DNA from: an uncultured Alphaproteobacteria bacterium
GTDB taxonomy: Bacteria > Pseudomonadota > Alphaproteobacteria > Caulobacterales > Caulobacteraceae
Length of the DNA: 64,000 bases
Direction of reading: 5' to 3'
Assembly: GCA_903860975.1 (NCBI GenBank)
Contig: CAIOSI010000021.1
Location: 1-64,000 of the forward strand
In this document: in pieces, positions 32,642-41,792 of the stretch
Numbering within the stretch: position 1 is the stretch's first letter
How the letters are laid out: each line of letters starts with the position of its first letter
The notes under the pieces: model-generated
Databases searched by the model: none
Told to the model about the DNA's origin: nothing
What the model saw: the letters and a program-made list of their open reading frames with translations, nothing else
Translations under genes and position numbers: made by a program

Positions 32642-34546
32642 TTGGCGACGAATAGTACGACAACCGGTAAAGTCGTCCTGGGCCTTGCCGCTGCAGGAGC
32701 CGCCGCCGTCGCGGTCTCCAAAGTGGGCTCAGCGCTTGGCAATCTGACGACGGGCGCCATAACGGGCGACAGCAAGGTCGCCGCCTTATTCCTGAACCGC
32801 GCCACCTTCGGCGCCTCGGACGCCTCGGTCGCGAGCTTGGCCGCCAGCGGCGTCGACGCCTGGTTCGCGAGCCATTCAACCGCTGCGCCGACGCCGGGCG
32901 GAACGCCGCAGTACTGGAGCAAGACGCCGACCTTCCACCTGGACTGGATTATCCGGCGCACGGCCGACTTCAAAGCGAGTTACCAGGCCGCACTTGCGGC
33001 CGCTGCAGCGGCGGCCGCACCAGGGGTGACGCCGGCGAAGGTGACCCTGCGCCAGGTTACCAAATTACAGTTCCAGGAAAGCTTCTGGGCGCGCGCGGTT
33101 ATTGGCGATGATCAGCTGCGTCACCGCATGGCGCTGGCGCTATCGGAGATCATGGTCGTCTCCTTCAGCGGCTCGACCATCACCCCGCGGATCGGCGCCT
33201 CTTGGTTTGACATGCTGAGTGCGCATGCCTTCGGCAATTACCTCGACCTGATGAAGGCTGTGACCCGGCATCCGGCCATGGGTATCTATCTCAACATTAT
33301 CGGGAACGCCCAGGCGGACAATGACCCTTCGCGGGAGCCGGACGAAAACTACGCCCGCGAAATCATGCAGCTGATGTCAATTGGGCTTTACGAGCTCAAC
33401 CCGGACGGCACGACCAGGACCGACACCGCGGGTGCCTCGATCCCGACCTATACGCACGCGGATATCGCCGGTTTGGCCGCCACCTTAACCGGCTGGGGCT
33501 GGTATGCGGCCAAGCCTACGGTCACAACCTTCTCCAAGCAGCCTGCCGACGGCGTCGACACCAGTTCTGCCGACGTGCAGCCGCTGATCGCCTATCCGGG
33601 ATATCATTCTCAGCTGTCGAAGACCTTCCTGGGGACGACGATCCCGGCTTATACGGGCGCCCAGCCGACCACCGCGGCCGGTGCAACGGCGCTAGCGGCC
33701 TACCAGACCCAGGGCTTGAACACAGCGCTGACCACGATCTTCAACCATCCCAACGTCGGCCCGTTCATTGCCTATCGGCTCATTCAAAGGTTCGTGACCA
33801 GCAATCCAAGCCCAGCCTATGTCGGGCGTGTCGCCGTAGCGTTCAATGGTCCTGCGACAGGCGTCCGCGGCGATTTATTCGCGACACTGAAGGCGGTTTT
33901 GACCGACTCTGAGGCGCTGAATTTGTCCCCAGCGACCAACCCCAAGGCGGGCAAGCTGCGCGAACCGGTGATGCGGATGAGCCACTGGCTCAGGGTCAGT
34001 GGGGCGACATCGACGGCAGCGTCCTCAATGGCTGGCGGTGACTTCAACCAGTACCAGGACTTCGCCTTGCCCACGGCGCTCGCCCAAGCGCCGCTCCAAG
34101 CCCCCTCCGTGTTCAACTTCTGGGCGCCAGACTACACACCCCAAGGGTCATCGATCGCAGCGGCCGGTGATGTGGCTCCGGAATTCCAGGCCGCCGACGT
34201 GCTGACCGTCGCCAGCTACATCAACACCATGGCTCAGGTCATTCAGGGTAAAGGCTGGCCGGGGGGTGACGTGGTCACGATCTACGCCCAGGAGATCGCC
34301 GCCCTGACACCGGCCAAGGCCAGCGACCCGGATAACAATCAGGCGCTGATCGATCGGCTGAATGTGTTCTACTTCGGCGGCCAGATGAGCGCGACTGTGT
34401 CAGCGCGCCTAGGCCGAATCCTGACCAGCACGGTCTCCACGGCGAAAACACCGACAGCCGCCCAGCGCGCGCAGGTGCGGGTCGACAAGGTGAGGAACGC
34501 CCTGATTCTGGTCCTCACCTCGCCCGAATACTTGGTGCAGGCTTAG
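32642..34546 (+). CDS. DUF1800 family protein
   Basis: A 634-residue protein of the DUF1800 (PF08811) family. The typical opening AALFLNRATFGASDASVASL is followed by QESFWARAVIGDDQLRHRMALALSEI, EPDENYAREIMQLMSIGLYELNPDG, and the C-terminal block LREPVMRMSHWLR and VFNFWAPDYTP. A hydrophobic N-terminal stretch (VVLGLAAAGAAAVAVSKVG) may be a signal or anchor. The family is known as the partner of DUF1501 proteins, encoded directly downstream (9 bp gap), but its biochemical role is unknown. The start is TTG at 32642. The IS remnant ends just upstream, so the native promoter may have been disturbed. Confidence 0.88.
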   Translation: MATNSTTTGKVVLGLAAAGAAAVAVSKVGSALGNLTTGAITGDSKVAALFLNRATFGASDASVASLAASGVDAWFASHSTAAPTPGGTPQYWSKTPTFHLDWIIRRTADFKASYQAALAAAAAAAAPGVTPAKVTLRQVTKLQFQESFWARAVIGDDQLRHRMALALSEIMVVSFSGSTITPRIGASWFDMLSAHAFGNYLDLMKAVTRHPAMGIYLNIIGNAQADNDPSREPDENYAREIMQLMSIGLYELNPDGTTRTDTAGASIPTYTHADIAGLAATLTGWGWYAAKPTVTTFSKQPADGVDTSSADVQPLIAYPGYHSQLSKTFLGTTIPAYTGAQPTTAAGATALAAYQTQGLNTALTTIFNHPNVGPFIAYRLIQRFVTSNPSPAYVGRVAVAFNGPATGVRGDLFATLKAVLTDSEALNLSPATNPKAGKLREPVMRMSHWLRVSGATSTAASSMAGGDFNQYQDFALPTALAQAPLQAPSVFNFWAPDYTPQGSSIAAAGDVAPEFQAADVLTVASYINTMAQVIQGKGWPGGDVVTIYAQEIAALTPAKASDPDNNQALIDRLNVFYFGGQMSATVSARLGRILTSTVSTAKTPTAAQRAQVRVDKVRNALILVLTSPEYLVQA

Positions 34547-34555
34547 GAGGCGTCC

Positions 34556-36166
34556 ATGACGAGGAAAACCCAAGGCCCGTCGCGGCGTAACCTCCTGGCC
34601 GGCATGGCGATCTATGGCGCGGCCGCGCCGCTCGTCATGAACCTGTCGGCGATCGGCACCGCAGCAGCCCAAGCGGCCGGAGCAGGCGCTCCCTATCGCG
34701 CGCTGGTTTGCATCTTCATGCAGGGCGGCAATGACTCCAACAATCTGCTTCTGGCCACCGACCAGGGCAGCTTTGGCCAGTACTGGGCGGCGCGGATATC
34801 CGGGACCGACCCGATCGCCTTGATGCCGGTCGGAACCCCACCCGTGGCGATTGGCGCGACATCCAGCGTGACGGGTCGCGTCGTCAAGACCACCGACCAG
34901 CCCGAGCATTGGGGCGGGGTCCTGGCGATCACTCCCGCCACAACTCAGCAGGTGCCGGTGGGCAACCGGGTTGGCTCAGCGACCAACCCGACGCGAACCT
35001 TCGCCCTACACCCGATGCTTTCCGCCACCCGAGGCCTGTTCGCCTCGGGCAAGGTCGCCGCGATCGCCAACGTCGGCACGCTGATTGCGCCGCTCACCAA
35101 GGCCGCTTACCTCCACCCCGTAGCGGCTACCCAGATTCCACAGCGGCTGTTTTCGCACGCTGACCAGCAAGCGGCGTGGCAGTCCGGCGGGCTCGACGGC
35201 TCAGCGACCGGCTGGGGTGGGGAGATGGCAGACACTTTCCAGGCGGCAGCCACCGGCGGCGGTGACTTCTCCTCGATCACCACGGCCAGCAACACGCCTT
35301 TCCCGCAAGGGGTCAGCACGAAGTCTTTCCGCGTCAACTTCGCGGCCAATAAGGCTAGCGCTCAGACGATCCCGCTGGCGGTCCAGACAGGGACCTATAA
35401 CGAGTCCTCTACCTTCCTCAGCGAGCTGCGCGCCAGTCTGCAGGACGGCTCCTCGAAAAACCAGATGGTCCAGACCTACGCCGCAGCCGTGGCGCATTCG
35501 ATCCAGACCCCGGTGGTCTACAACGGCGCGCTGGCCGCTAGCGGTGGGCCCTACGTGAGCGTCCCGATCCCGCCCGCGTTCACCGATCCGATCGCCGGCA
35601 AGGTCGTCGGCAATCCCCTGACCGATCAAATCCAGGCGGTGGTGCAGACCGCCGCAGCCCATGCCGCGCTGGGCGTCCAGCGTCAGGTGTTCTTCGTTCA
35701 GTACGGTAGCTTTGATACCCATGATGGCGAGAACCCGCGCCAAGGCCTCCTGCTGGCCCAACTTGATCATGCGCTCGCCTACCTCGATAGCGCGCTCACC
35801 AAGTTGGGACTGTCAGACGCGGTGACCGCGTTCACGGCATCGGATTTCAACCGCACCTTCACGACCAACGGCGACGGCACCGACCACGCCTGGGGTGGTC
35901 ACCACCTGGTGGTTGGAGGGGCGGTTAAGGGTGGCGACATCTACGGCGCTTACCCGACCCTGGGCGTCGACAAGGCGGCCAACGGATCGGTCCCGGCCTT
36001 CTATAACCCCGACATGGTCGGCACATCGATCATACCCACCACCTCGGTGGAGACATACATGGCCACCATGGCGGCCTGGATGGGCGTCACTCCGGCGCAG
36101 ATGGCGACCATCTTCCCGAAGCTGGCAAATTTCTCCGTTCAGAACCTGGGCTTTATGAAGGCCTGA
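34556..36166 (+). CDS. DUF1501 family Tat-exported protein
   Basis: A 536-residue protein of the DUF1501 (PF07394) family, related to the alkaline phosphatase/sulfatase fold. A Tat signal is present (PSRRNLLAGMAIYGAAAP, cleavage after TAAAQA). ALVCIFMQGGNDSNNLL, VFFVQYGSFDTHDGENPRQ and DHAWGGHHLVVGGAVKGG are the conserved metal-site-like segments. GGAGG precedes the ATG. It forms an operon with the DUF1800 gene, as in many bacteria. The activity of the pair is not established; a secreted hydrolase with a helper is a reasonable guess. Confidence 0.9.
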   Translation: MTRKTQGPSRRNLLAGMAIYGAAAPLVMNLSAIGTAAAQAAGAGAPYRALVCIFMQGGNDSNNLLLATDQGSFGQYWAARISGTDPIALMPVGTPPVAIGATSSVTGRVVKTTDQPEHWGGVLAITPATTQQVPVGNRVGSATNPTRTFALHPMLSATRGLFASGKVAAIANVGTLIAPLTKAAYLHPVAATQIPQRLFSHADQQAAWQSGGLDGSATGWGGEMADTFQAAATGGGDFSSITTASNTPFPQGVSTKSFRVNFAANKASAQTIPLAVQTGTYNESSTFLSELRASLQDGSSKNQMVQTYAAAVAHSIQTPVVYNGALAASGGPYVSVPIPPAFTDPIAGKVVGNPLTDQIQAVVQTAAAHAALGVQRQVFFVQYGSFDTHDGENPRQGLLLAQLDHALAYLDSALTKLGLSDAVTAFTASDFNRTFTTNGDGTDHAWGGHHLVVGGAVKGGDIYGAYPTLGVDKAANGSVPAFYNPDMVGTSIIPTTSVETYMATMAAWMGVTPAQMATIFPKLANFSVQNLGFMKA

Positions 36167-36276
36167 CATGAGCGCCCTTGCGGACCTCTCCACCCTTTCC
36201 AAGGAGCCGGAAAGTTGACCCGGCAAAACCTCAGACGATCGGCCTCAAACGCGACGTGAGCGGCGCCGAACGCGCC

Positions 36277-36900
36277 TCACCCAGGGGGCGGAACATGCTG
36301 GACATGAGAAAGCCCCGCCAGCGTTAAGAGGAAGAGCGCTATGCAGGTCAAGAACGCGCCTGCGGCCAACCCCCAGCCGACCAGAAGCGCTAGGCCGTCT
36401 GCGGCGATAAGACCTGCGCCAAATGCGATAATGGCCAAGGCGGCGAAGGTGTGCGCGACGGGTAAAGGCAGCATGAGGATCACCGATAAAAGGCTGCATA
36501 CCAGTGCGATCACCCGCTCATGCAGCGGCGACTGAACGCCAGCCCAGCGCGGCTGGATCCATAGCTCGGCGCTTCGCAGCAAAGGCGAGGCCTTTGCGTA
36601 AAGCCGATCTGCCGCCCGCCGCCGCAGGCGAAGGTGGCGAAGACGGACAGGCAGCCATGGCTTCTGGCGCGCGACCAGGAGCTGCAATGAGATCACCAGC
36701 AGAGCTGCGCCGAACGGCACGGCGAAGCCGGGCGGCATGAACATCGCCGGCAGGGCCAGGACCACCATCGCTGCGCCGAAGGACCGATCGCCAAGTGCGA
36801 TCATTGTCTGGTCCATCGAGACAGGACCATGGCTGTCCCCGAGCATTTGTCCAAGCACCTCGGAGAGCGGCCGCTCAGAAAGTGATCCGTCCTGATCCAC
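36277..36900 (-). CDS. ExoD family membrane protein
   Basis: A 207-residue inner-membrane protein of the ExoD family. The cytoplasmic start (LSEVLGQMLGDSHGPVSMDQTMIALGDRSFGAAMVVLALPAMFMPPG) is the family hallmark, followed by three to four helices. ExoD in rhizobia affects exopolysaccharide production and alkaline tolerance, with no known mechanism. The start abuts the stop of the VIT-family gene (36901), so the two are one transcript with VIT first. Confidence 0.88.
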   Translation of the reverse strand: MDQDGSLSERPLSEVLGQMLGDSHGPVSMDQTMIALGDRSFGAAMVVLALPAMFMPPGFAVPFGAALLVISLQLLVARQKPWLPVRLRHLRLRRRAADRLYAKASPLLRSAELWIQPRWAGVQSPLHERVIALVCSLLSVILMLPLPVAHTFAALAIIAFGAGLIAADGLALLVGWGLAAGAFLTCIALFLLTLAGLSHVQHVPPPG

Positions 36901-37599
36901 CTAAACGACGGCTCCGAAGAGGCGGCCGATGCCGGCCGTGACAATCATGGCGATCGCGCCCCAGAACGTGACCCGGATGACAGCCTTGGCCATGCTTGCC
37001 CCGCCTGCTTGGGCGCCGATGGCACCCAGAAGCGCCAGGCTCGCCAAGGCTGCGAGGGGGACGCCCACCAGTATCCAGGTGATTGGGGCCAGTAACACCA
37101 CGACCAGCGGCAGGACAGCGCCGAGCGTAAAGCTCATCGCAGAGGCTCCCGCAGCCTGGATTGGCCGGGCCGCGGTGATTTCGGAAATTCCGAGTTCCTC
37201 GTGCGAATGGGCACCAATCGCATCCTTGGCCATCAGTTGGGCTGCGACCTTCTGCGCCAACTCAGGTTCTACGCCGCGGGCGACGTAAAACCCAGCCAGT
37301 TCGAGTTTCTCGGCCTGCGGATTCGCCTTCAGTTCTTCGGTCTCACGGGCGATATCCGCTGCCTCGGTGTCCGATTGCGAGCTCACAGAGACATATTCCC
37401 CAGCTGCCATCGCCATAGCGCCGGCGGCCAGACCCGCGAGACCCGCCAGCAGCACTTGGCCCTTGCCGCCGCCGCCGGCAGAGACTCCAACGATCAGGCT
37501 GGCCGTTGAGACGATTCCATCATTGGCGCCCAGGACTGCGGCGCGAAGCCAACCGATGCGGGCCATGAGATGGCGTTCACGATGCAAGTGGCGCGGCAT
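36901..37599 (-). CDS. VIT1/CCC1-family Fe(II)/Mn(II) transporter
   Basis: A 232-residue membrane protein of the VIT family. WLRAAVLGANDGIVSTASLIVGV is the diagnostic first helix, AAGAMAMAAGEYVSVSSQSDTE carries the conserved metal-path Met/Glu, and a cytoplasmic hydrophilic Glu-rich region between helices 2 and 3 is the metal-binding domain. VIT proteins move ferrous iron or manganese out of the cytosol. The operon with ExoD, beside the oxygen-regulated genes, is consistent with iron handling under low oxygen; no FNR box was seen upstream. Confidence 0.92.
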   Translation of the reverse strand: MPRHLHRERHLMARIGWLRAAVLGANDGIVSTASLIVGVSAGGGGKGQVLLAGLAGLAAGAMAMAAGEYVSVSSQSDTEAADIARETEELKANPQAEKLELAGFYVARGVEPELAQKVAAQLMAKDAIGAHSHEELGISEITAARPIQAAGASAMSFTLGAVLPLVVVLLAPITWILVGVPLAALASLALLGAIGAQAGGASMAKAVIRVTFWGAIAMIVTAGIGRLFGAVV

Positions 37600-37675
37600 G
37601 TCAGGTCCTTTGGATGGTGCGGCGATGAAGGCTGCAAGCGGTTATAAGGTCGGCCGGGTGGCGTATGTTGCAACA

Positions 37676-37703
37676 GAAAAAGGCCCCGACAAAAGCGGGG
37701 CCT
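37676..37703 (-). terminator. Rho-independent terminator after the universal stress gene
   Basis: A 7-bp perfect stem GGCCCCG/CGGGGCC with a 7-nt loop. On the minus strand it is followed by TTTTTCTG, giving a proper U-tract, about 160 bp beyond the stop of the Usp gene at 37862. Confidence 0.8.
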
Positions 37704-37861
37704 TGTCGCTGCTAATGAGGTTATTCAGGCTGTGGTGTCGACCAGGGTCGCCTGGCCTTTTGGCCAGGTGGCCGAGGTCGAGCCGCCAACGTTCCCATCA
37801 TTGCCTTTTGAGATGGGGTCCTTTGGCTTGGGGCGGACGCGGCGTACGGAATTCGTGCACC

Positions 37862-38731
37862 CTAGTGGCTCAGCAGGACGAAGCGTTCAGGGTTATGCAG
37901 CAGGTCGTAAGTAACCCCGCCGAAGGCCCATTCGCCAAGCCTGGTGTGGCCATAGGCACCGGCCACGATCAGGTCGGCGCCAATGTCTTGTGCGGTGATC
38001 TGCAGCTCCGTGGTGACCCGCTCTGGCGCAGTGGCGATCGCCTTACCGACGGCGGTGACGCCATGACGGCGCAAATATTGAACCACGTCGGCGGTGTTGA
38101 TCCGCGCTTGTGCGAGGCTGTCTCTGTCGCAACATTCTATGACCACGACCTCCTCAGCCGCCGTAAGAAACGGCATAGCGTCGCCAACGGCTCGGCGTGC
38201 TTCACGCGTATCTTTCCAGGCCACCACCACGGCACGCCCGTGGAACTTGCCGGCCTTGGGCGGGGCGACCAGAACGGGACGGCCGCTCAGCATGACCAGC
38301 TCGGCTGGATCTGCGGCGCGGTAATTGCCCTCGCGGCCGAGCGGGGCGCCGCCTGCGACGATCAAGTCGGCGGACCGGGCCTGACGCGACATGGCCTGAG
38401 CCGGAAAGGTCTCAATCGCAGTCCAATGTGTCTTAAGGCCCGCGGTCTTGGCCCTGAAGGTCGCCTCGGCGCGCTTCAAATCATCCTCTACAAGGCTTTG
38501 CAATTGCACGACCCATTCGCCGCCCAGCAGTCCGTAGGGATCGCTGTAGGTCTGCAACATCTCGACGCCGACGCCCAGCAGGGTAGCGTCGAACATCCGG
38601 GCCAGATCCACCGCGGTATGGAGCCGCGGCGAGGCCTCGGGCATCGCCTCGACATGGACGAGGATGCTCTTCAGCGTGGATTGGATTTTCCCTGCCGGGG
38701 ATTGGACGGGGGCTTCCTTGAGCAATGTCAT
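37862..38731 (-). CDS. Universal stress protein, tandem UspA domains
   Basis: A 289-residue cytosolic protein with two Usp domains. The first runs from STLKSILVHVEAMPEASPRL to about residue 160. The second ends LIVAGAYGHTRLGEWAFGGVTYDLL, the ATP-site region where the usual GS is replaced. It resembles the Usp gene at 18875 in size and ending, so the two are probably paralogues. It lies next to a FixK-type regulator gene on the same strand (about 70 bp apart) and is followed by a terminator. Usp genes near FNR/FixK regulators are commonly induced at low oxygen. Confidence 0.9.
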   Translation of the reverse strand: MTLLKEAPVQSPAGKIQSTLKSILVHVEAMPEASPRLHTAVDLARMFDATLLGVGVEMLQTYSDPYGLLGGEWVVQLQSLVEDDLKRAEATFRAKTAGLKTHWTAIETFPAQAMSRQARSADLIVAGGAPLGREGNYRAADPAELVMLSGRPVLVAPPKAGKFHGRAVVVAWKDTREARRAVGDAMPFLTAAEEVVVIECCDRDSLAQARINTADVVQYLRRHGVTAVGKAIATAPERVTTELQITAQDIGADLIVAGAYGHTRLGEWAFGGVTYDLLHNPERFVLLSH

Positions 38732-38802
38732 GACGTTTCCTCCTTGCGTTATACAAGCCGTTTTTGGCCGCCGACTGAACCGGCCGAGCGGGTCGCCGCG
38801 GT

Positions 38803-39447
38803 CTAGGCTGCGAGGCGCTCAAGCGCGGGCCAGCGGGTGACGCGGAACTGCCGGGAGTTGGCGAACTCGACGATCTGCGAGCCCTGCAGTTGGGTGACCA
38901 TCCGCGAAACGGTCTCAATAGTCAGGCCAAGGTAGTCAGCCATATCCTGGCGTCCCATGGGCAGCGATACATCCTCTGATCCGACGCGCTGGGCGACATC
39001 CCTCAGGAAGCTCGCGACGCGCTCGCAGGCGCTTTTGCGGCCCAGCATCAGCAGGTGTTCCTGAGTGCGTTCCAGTTCGCGGCGGGTCGCATTCCAAAGC
39101 GTCCGGTCGACGCCGCCATCTTCGTTCAGCGCATGCAGGGACGAGCGCTTGATGACCCGCACGACGCAGTCGCTCAGCGCCTCGGCTGAGAACCGGTAGG
39201 TGTCGCCGATCTCCAGGCCAATGATATCTCCGGGATAGTAGAAGTCGCCGATCTGGCGGCGACCGTCACTGGTCAGACGCATCGTGCGGACTGCGCCAGA
39301 CACCACGCTGTGGATCATGTCGGCGTCCTCGTCCTGTCCGAAAATTTCTTCGCCTTTCGCGAAGCTCATCCGCAGGCCGACCCGCTCCATCAGATCGTCG
39401 ATATGGGGCTTGGCGCTCAGGGTCTCTGATAAGGCGGTGAGGGTCAT
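38803..39447 (-). CDS. Crp/Fnr-family transcription regulator, FixK-like
   Basis: A 214-residue regulator from the ATG at 39447 (AGGAG upstream; the track start at 39486 adds 13 residues). The N-terminal cyclic-nucleotide-type barrel includes FAKGEEIFGQDEDAD and GDFYYPGDIIGLEIG; the C-terminal winged helix contains GRQDMADYLGLTIETVSRMVTQL. The E-x2-S-R in TIETVSR is the recognition pattern that reads TTGAT half-sites. There are no N-terminal cysteines for a [4Fe-4S] cluster, so it is FixK-like and should depend on upstream control of its expression, plausibly FixLJ at 45.7-47.9 kb. Four matching DNA boxes lie within 11 kb. Confidence 0.88.
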   Translation of the reverse strand: MTLTALSETLSAKPHIDDLMERVGLRMSFAKGEEIFGQDEDADMIHSVVSGAVRTMRLTSDGRRQIGDFYYPGDIIGLEIGDTYRFSAEALSDCVVRVIKRSSLHALNEDGGVDRTLWNATRRELERTQEHLLMLGRKSACERVASFLRDVAQRVGSEDVSLPMGRQDMADYLGLTIETVSRMVTQLQGSQIVEFANSRQFRVTRWPALERLAA

Positions 39448-39516
39448 GCGAAGGCTCCTGTTTCGATGACCTGAAACTCGCGCCAACCTCTGCTTTGCGA
39501 AATTCGTGGGCGCCCC

Positions 39517-40140
39517 TTAAGTACCCGTACGGAGGCCAACGGTGCCGCCCGCGGGATCGAATTGGACCTTCATCGCCGCGTGCACGCCTGCGATGACGTC
39601 TTCGAACGCTTCACGGGTGATATCCGAGACGATGCCGCCCACGTGCACGTGGTCTAAAATCCGCAGGCCGGTCATGTGGGCCAAGTGGAGGTCGAACAGC
39701 GACATGAGCGCCTGCAGGGCGCCGGTCTCTCGCGTCCAGGAGATCGGAGCGCCTGAGCTCGTGAAGCTGATGAGCTTCTTTCCCTCTAGAAGGCCCTCGG
39801 TGCCGCCCAGTCCAGGCCCATAGCCGAAGCCCATGCTGAACACCCTGTCCACATAGCCTTTTAGAATGGCGGGCGGGGCGTTGAACCAGAACGGATAGAC
39901 GAACGCGAAGAAGTCGACGTCGGCCAACTGCTCACGTTCGGCGGCGACATCGGCCCCGACCTGGAAGCCGGAAGGCTTTGGGATTTCGGCTGCCTTGAGC
40001 CGGGGATCGAAGTCCATGCGATAAAGATCGCGGACGACAACGCTATGGCCACGTGCACGCACCGCCTCGGCGTAAGCCATGCCGACCGCGCAGGCGAGGC
40101 TTCGCGGGTTCGGATGAGCAACGATGACAGCATGTTTCAT
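39517..40140 (-). CDS. NAD(P)H:quinone oxidoreductase, flavodoxin-2 family
   Basis: A 207-residue FMN- or FAD-binding reductase. The opening KHAVIVAHPNPRSLACAVGMAYAEAV binds the flavin phosphate, and PFWFNAPPAILKGYVDRVFSMGFGYGPG is the conserved family block. Members (MdaB/NQO1-like) reduce quinones by two electrons. The start ATG at 40140 has CGGAGG upstream and an FNR/FixK box 48 bp further, positioned so that transcription would start right before the ribosome site. It is divergent from the phosphorylase operon. Confidence 0.88.
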   Translation of the reverse strand: MKHAVIVAHPNPRSLACAVGMAYAEAVRARGHSVVVRDLYRMDFDPRLKAAEIPKPSGFQVGADVAAEREQLADVDFFAFVYPFWFNAPPAILKGYVDRVFSMGFGYGPGLGGTEGLLEGKKLISFTSSGAPISWTRETGALQALMSLFDLHLAHMTGLRILDHVHVGGIVSDITREAFEDVIAGVHAAMKVQFDPAGGTVGLRTGT

Positions 40141-40187
40141 GACGGGCCTCCGGGCCTCAAATCTGCCGCCACTGCCGGTGCGTTGCT

Positions 40188-40201
40188 TTGATCAAGATCA
40201 C
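40188..40201. promoter_or_regulatory. FNR/FixK box between divergent oxidoreductase and phosphorylase genes
   Basis: TTGATCAAGATCAC matches TTGAT-N4-ATCAA at 9 of 10 positions. For the minus-strand oxidoreductase, class II spacing puts the start near 40153, just before CGGAGG. For the plus-strand phosphorylase the centre is 41.5 bp from its ATG, so a leaderless start or another arrangement would be needed. Confidence 0.75.
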
Positions 40202-40235
40202 GGCGGGCCTTTGAACCGCGCTCCACGGTGGCGGC

Positions 40236-41792
40236 ATGAAGAACGCGACCGCCCTTGACACCGCCAGCGTCCCGGCAAGCCCGCTGGCTGAGGGCCCGCC
40301 GCGACGGCTCATTGCGCGTCGTCTGCCGCTCAATACCTTCCGAGAGAACGTCATCGTCCTGGCGCGCGACAGCGTTGCCCTGCGCCCGGAACGGCTGGCC
40401 GGCGTGCGCAAGGTCGAGGTGCGGGCGGGTGGACGAACCCTGCTGGCCTCACCTATCATCTGCGATGACCCGACGATGGTCGGTCCCTTTGATGTCGGCC
40501 TGCCTGAACCTGCATTCCATCGCCTGGGGGTGGCGGCCGGCGAGGCCGTCGACCTGACGCCGGCGCGCAGACCTCGCACGCTCGATGCACTCCGCGCCAA
40601 GATCGCTGGTGAGGCCCTGAACGCCTTCGACTATGCTGAGATCGCTCAGGATCTCGCGGCGCACCGATGGTCTGACATGGAGATCGCCGCCTTCCTGGTG
40701 GCCTGCGCGAGTTTCATGACGCCCGAAGAAACCCTGTGGCTTTGCCGCGGGATGGTGTCGGCTGGTCATCAGCTGCATTGGCCGCGTGGTTTGGTGGTCG
40801 ACAAGCACTGCATCGGCGGGATCCCAGGCAATCGGACCTCGCTGATCGTCACCCCGATCGTCGCGGCCCACGGCCTCTTGATGCCGAAGACCTCATCGCG
40901 GGCGATCACTTCGCCGGCAGGGACTGCCGACACGATGGAGGTGCTGGCTCGCGTCGACCTGGACGAGGAAGAGATGCGTGCGGTGGTCGAGACTTGCGGC
41001 GCTTGCATTATCTGGGGTGGCCGCGTCGATCTCTCCCCGGCTGACGACGTGCTCATTTCAGTGGAGAGGCCACTGGGCGTCGACACGCCGGAACAGATGG
41101 TGGCGTCGATTCTGTCGAAGAAGGTCGCCGCAGGCTCGAGCCACCTCGTGCTGGACGTGCCGGTAGGGCCCAGCGCCAAGGTCCATGACCGGCGCGCCGC
41201 CCTAAGGCTCAAGACGTTGTTCGAATATGTCGCTGGCCGCCTCGGTCTTTCGATCGATGTCGTTTTGTCCGATGGCCGCCAGCCTGTTGGACGCGGCGTC
41301 GGTCCCGTCCTGGAAGCCCGCGATGTGTGCGCTGTTCTGGAGAACCGCCCCGATGCACCTGCAGACCTGCGCGAAAAGGCTATCCGCTTAGCCGGTCGCC
41401 TCTTGGAACAGGATCCTGCCTTGGCGGGTGGGATGGGCGAACGGCGGGCGCGTGAGCTGCTGGAGGGGGGTGCGGCTGGGCGCAAGATGGAGGAGATCAT
41501 AGCCGCGCAAGGGCCCTCGCGGGTAAGTCGCACCCTAGGCGGCTTGATCTGCGAAATCGTTGCGCCGCGCGCCGGCACGATCGCTGCGATCGATTGCCTT
41601 CGCCTCGCATCGGTGGCGCGGCTTGCCGGCGCGCCGACCGATCCCGGTGCAGGCCTTGATCTTCTAGCCCGCATCGGCGACCCGGTGCAGGCGGGTCAGC
41701 CGCTTTATCGAATTCATGCCTCCGAACCCTCAGACTTTGCGTTCGCCTCCGAAATGGCGGGCGAGCGCAGCGGCGTGGATCTCGCAAGGTGA
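40236..41792 (+). CDS. Archaeal-type thymidine/AMP phosphorylase
   Basis: A 518-residue nucleoside (mono)phosphate phosphorylase of the long form (TIGR02645-like). It has an N-terminal extension of about 90 residues before the usual DeoA-type core, as in archaeal AMP phosphorylases. The core is clear: VVDKHCIGGIPGNRTSLIVTPIVAAHG, PKTSSRAITSPAGTADTMEVL and the later LVLDVPVGPSAKV. AMP phosphorylase releases the base and forms ribose-1,5-bisphosphate; thymidine phosphorylase forms a deoxyribose-1-phosphate. It overlaps the PRPP synthetase gene (GTGA), suggesting phosphoribose salvage. An FNR/FixK box lies upstream. Confidence 0.85.
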   Translation: MKNATALDTASVPASPLAEGPPRRLIARRLPLNTFRENVIVLARDSVALRPERLAGVRKVEVRAGGRTLLASPIICDDPTMVGPFDVGLPEPAFHRLGVAAGEAVDLTPARRPRTLDALRAKIAGEALNAFDYAEIAQDLAAHRWSDMEIAAFLVACASFMTPEETLWLCRGMVSAGHQLHWPRGLVVDKHCIGGIPGNRTSLIVTPIVAAHGLLMPKTSSRAITSPAGTADTMEVLARVDLDEEEMRAVVETCGACIIWGGRVDLSPADDVLISVERPLGVDTPEQMVASILSKKVAAGSSHLVLDVPVGPSAKVHDRRAALRLKTLFEYVAGRLGLSIDVVLSDGRQPVGRGVGPVLEARDVCAVLENRPDAPADLREKAIRLAGRLLEQDPALAGGMGERRARELLEGGAAGRKMEEIIAAQGPSRVSRTLGGLICEIVAPRAGTIAAIDCLRLASVARLAGAPTDPGAGLDLLARIGDPVQAGQPLYRIHASEPSDFAFASEMAGERSGVDLAR

